Shown piece by piece: positions 17,565 to 21,987 of a DNA stretch of 21,987 bases. A program made the position numbers and the translations under genes. Every line of letters begins with the position of its first letter. The stretch's first letter is position 1. Location of the stretch: positions 1 through 21,987 of the forward strand of contig CAMPJJ010000095.1 of assembly GCA_946886855.1 (NCBI GenBank), written 5' to 3'. Below the pieces are notes generated by a model. It saw only the letters and a list, made by a program, of their open reading frames with translations, had not been told where the DNA came from and searched no databases. Source of the DNA: an uncultured Roseateles sp. (lineage in GTDB: Bacteria > Pseudomonadota > Gammaproteobacteria > Burkholderiales > Burkholderiaceae).

Positions 17565-17877
17565 TGGGCGGGCGCGGAAGGGGGTTCAGCCGATTCTGCA
17601 CCTCCGCGCCGGAGGACGGCCACGGTCGGCCCCGAAAACCGGGGGACGATCGGTGCCGTTTGCCGGCGTTCCGGCAATATCACGCACCGGCCGTCCTCCC
17701 CGCGTCCGACCTGCGTCGCCCGGGCGCGACGCAGGCGTCAGGACGCCCTCATTGGCCGGTGGTGGCGGGTGGGGTCAGACCGTCACGCGTCTTGGGCCGC
17801 GCCCATGCGCGGCAAGCGCGCCCGGTGCGGCGGCCCTATCATGTCGAGTTCGCCTCCAGCAGTGTCCCGGCCGCCCC
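17565..17877. promoter_or_regulatory. Divergent region between the GGDEF-EAL gene and uvrA, with nested inverted repeats
   Basis: 313 bases without a supported gene. GGAGGACGGCC (17611-17621) and GGCCGTCCTCC (17689-17699) are perfect 11-bp inverted repeats. Between them is TTGCCGG-cgtt-CCGGCAA (17660-17677). A third dyad, a 10-bp stem CCTGCGTCGC/GCGACGCAGG (17710-17719 with 17726-17735), follows. No CTGT-N8-ACAG LexA-type site was seen. Promoter function follows from the divergent layout; roles of the dyads are unknown. Confidence 0.45.
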
Positions 17878-20904
<3,027 letters not shown>

Positions 20905-20914
20905 AGGGCAGGGG

Positions 20915-21703
20915 TCAGGCCGTGCGGCGCCTGGCGACGAACGCCAGCGCGCCCAGACCCAGCGCGAACAGCAGCCAGGTCTGAGGTTCCGGCACACCGG
21001 GCACCACCGGCAGGTCGCCGCCGCCGTTGCCGCCGCCCTGCGGGATCTGCGGCAACGTGATGATGCCGGGACCGCCGCCGACGGCCGGTCCCCCGCCGCC
21101 GCCCGCGCCGCCGCTGCTACTGCCTGGCGTGGGCGCGACCAGGCTGGTATCGGATGTCGCCGTCGGCGGCAGGCCAGCCGTGCGCGCGAAGCTGCCGGGA
21201 TCGCCCGCGCCGCCGTCGGCGGCACCGGCCGCCGGCGGTTCGAACATCAGCGGATCGTCCTCGTTCTTCGCCGTCTGGGCGCCGCCCGCGGCGGGCTTGA
21301 GATTGCCGCGCGAGATCCGGCTCACGTTGCGGCAGACCGTCGGCACCAGGATGCACTGACCGTCCTCGCAGTACACGAGGCCGCGCTCCAGCGTCTGCGC
21401 GGTCCACTTGCCGCGCGTGACGGTCTGGCAGACCGATCCGGCGCCGAAGTGCATGTCGCGGATCTCGGAGCCGTAGTCGTAGCGGCCGACGATGCTGTCG
21501 CGATGGATGTCGACGATCTCGTCGTACTGACGCGCCGCCATGCGTTGCTTCAGCTTCGCGCGCGTGGCCGCCGGGATGTCCTTGTACCGGTCGACGGCTG
21601 CGACCAGATCCCCCATGAAAGGGTTCACCCCGGGTCGGTCCCAGGAGCAGTTCGGCAGCGTCACCGTGGACGCGGCCAATGCGAATGCGGCCACCAACGA
21701 CAT
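20915..21703 (-). CDS. PEP-CTERM sorting-domain protein with MHFG motif
   Basis: 262 residues from ATG 21703. A short hydrophobic leader (1-15) is followed by a globular part with five Cys (19, 92, 112, 117, 124) and the motif IRDMHFGAGSVC (81-92). I recall an MHFG family of PEP-CTERM proteins in Burkholderiales, and this fits it. A long Gly/Pro/Ala-rich, low-complexity linker (about 136-235) leads to the sorting tail: VPEPQTW, a TM helix, and RRR at the end (about 237-262). Such proteins are processed by exosortase for export to the surface or exopolysaccharide. No exosortase gene is in view. Function is otherwise unknown. Confidence 0.9.
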   Translation of the reverse strand: MSLVAAFALAASTVTLPNCSWDRPGVNPFMGDLVAAVDRYKDIPAATRAKLKQRMAARQYDEIVDIHRDSIVGRYDYGSEIRDMHFGAGSVCQTVTRGKWTAQTLERGLVYCEDGQCILVPTVCRNVSRISRGNLKPAAGGAQTAKNEDDPLMFEPPAAGAADGGAGDPGSFARTAGLPPTATSDTSLVAPTPGSSSGGAGGGGGPAVGGGPGIITLPQIPQGGGNGGGDLPVVPGVPEPQTWLLFALGLGALAFVARRRTA

Positions 21704-21987
21704 GACAGTTCTCTTTATTCGGCGGCCGCCTCCGTGAGAACACCTCGTCGGGGTCAGGCCTTGCCGGCAGTCTTTCCTGTATCCATCCGTGCGCTTGAAT
21801 CACCGGATGTGACAGGAATTGGTCGGCAGTGTAGGGAGCGAACCCCCGTCGCTCCTGCCCCTCCCCCTCAGCCGAGGGTGGGATCGCGCGTGGTTTTTGT
21901 CACACCGGTCTCGCAGTTCGCACAGGCAGGGTAGGAGCACCGTCCGCATGGACAACGCTGCCGTCCCGGGGATTCGCTGTTATCGTT
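21704..21987. other. Intergenic right end, no supported gene
   Basis: 284 bases upstream of the PEP-CTERM gene to the window edge. It should contain that gene's promoter; no convincing -35/-10 or GG-N10-GC (sigma-54) pair was found. An ATG at 21948 on the plus strand, with AGGAG 10 bases upstream, opens a frame to the edge. It is too short to judge and may be the beginning of the next gene. Confidence 0.4.

Noticed and set aside
17565..17877. LexA (SOS) box expected before uvrA
   Set aside because: No CTGT-N8-ACAG match could be found by reading both strands; uvrA may not be under a classical LexA site here.
21948..21987. Possible start of a plus-strand gene at the right edge
   Set aside because: Only 13 codons are visible and the AGGAG is 10 bases from the ATG; too little to call a gene.

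Overview
The window is very GC-rich, gene-dense chromosomal DNA. It is most likely from a betaproteobacterium of the order Burkholderiales (Roseateles/Mitsuaria/Rubrivivax-like). The support is the extreme GC content, a PEP-CTERM protein with an MHFG motif, a beta-propeller (Y_Y_Y) hybrid-type sensor kinase, HRDC-containing RecQ, SSB and UvrA close together, and the style of the GAF-GGDEF and GGDEF-EAL proteins. The taxonomic call is inference from protein style, not a search result. No rRNA, tRNA, CRISPR array, IS element or phage gene was recognised.

Layout. (1) 1-3777, minus strand: an operon of a LuxR-type regulator with a degenerate receiver, followed 7 bases later by a large two-component sensor kinase that runs off the left edge. 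Both carry unusual in-frame repeats: Gly-X-Y triplets inside the regulator, and a 12-bp tandem repeat encoding (K/E)RGG units just after the kinase phosphoacceptor domain. (2) 3993-4637, plus strand: a canonical NarL-type response regulator, divergent from that operon. The shared promoter region contains several dyads. (3) 4791-9921, plus strand: a likely operon of a Tat-exported haloperoxidase-like alpha/beta hydrolase, an isochorismatase-family hydrolase, a XapX-domain membrane protein, a YtcJ-like amidohydrolase, a DoxX-family protein and a DUF1275/YoaK-like membrane protein. The last four overlap or nearly overlap. (4) 9964-10435: a RidA-family gene broken by an apparent one-base insertion. 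(5) 10752-12514, minus: ssb with a clear terminator, and a GAF-GGDEF diguanylate cyclase. (6) 12629-14497, plus: recQ with a terminator. (7) 14643-17564, minus: two small single-TM proteins and a membrane GGDEF-EAL protein. (8) 17878-20904, plus: uvrA. (9) 20915-21703, minus: a PEP-CTERM protein. The right-hand 284 bases hold no supported gene.

How the genes fit together. The left end is a signalling module: an external-sensing kinase, a pseudo-receiver regulator and a canonical regulator, which may control the adjacent hydrolase operon. The operon looks like an accessory small-molecule hydrolysis and membrane module of unknown substrate. The right half interleaves DNA maintenance genes (ssb, recQ, uvrA) with cyclic-di-GMP turnover genes (one synthase, one probable phosphodiesterase). 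The most unusual material is the paired low-complexity insertions in the kinase and its operon partner, the layered start sites of the exported hydrolase, a Pho-box-like 11-bp repeat array before the operon, and the frameshifted RidA gene.
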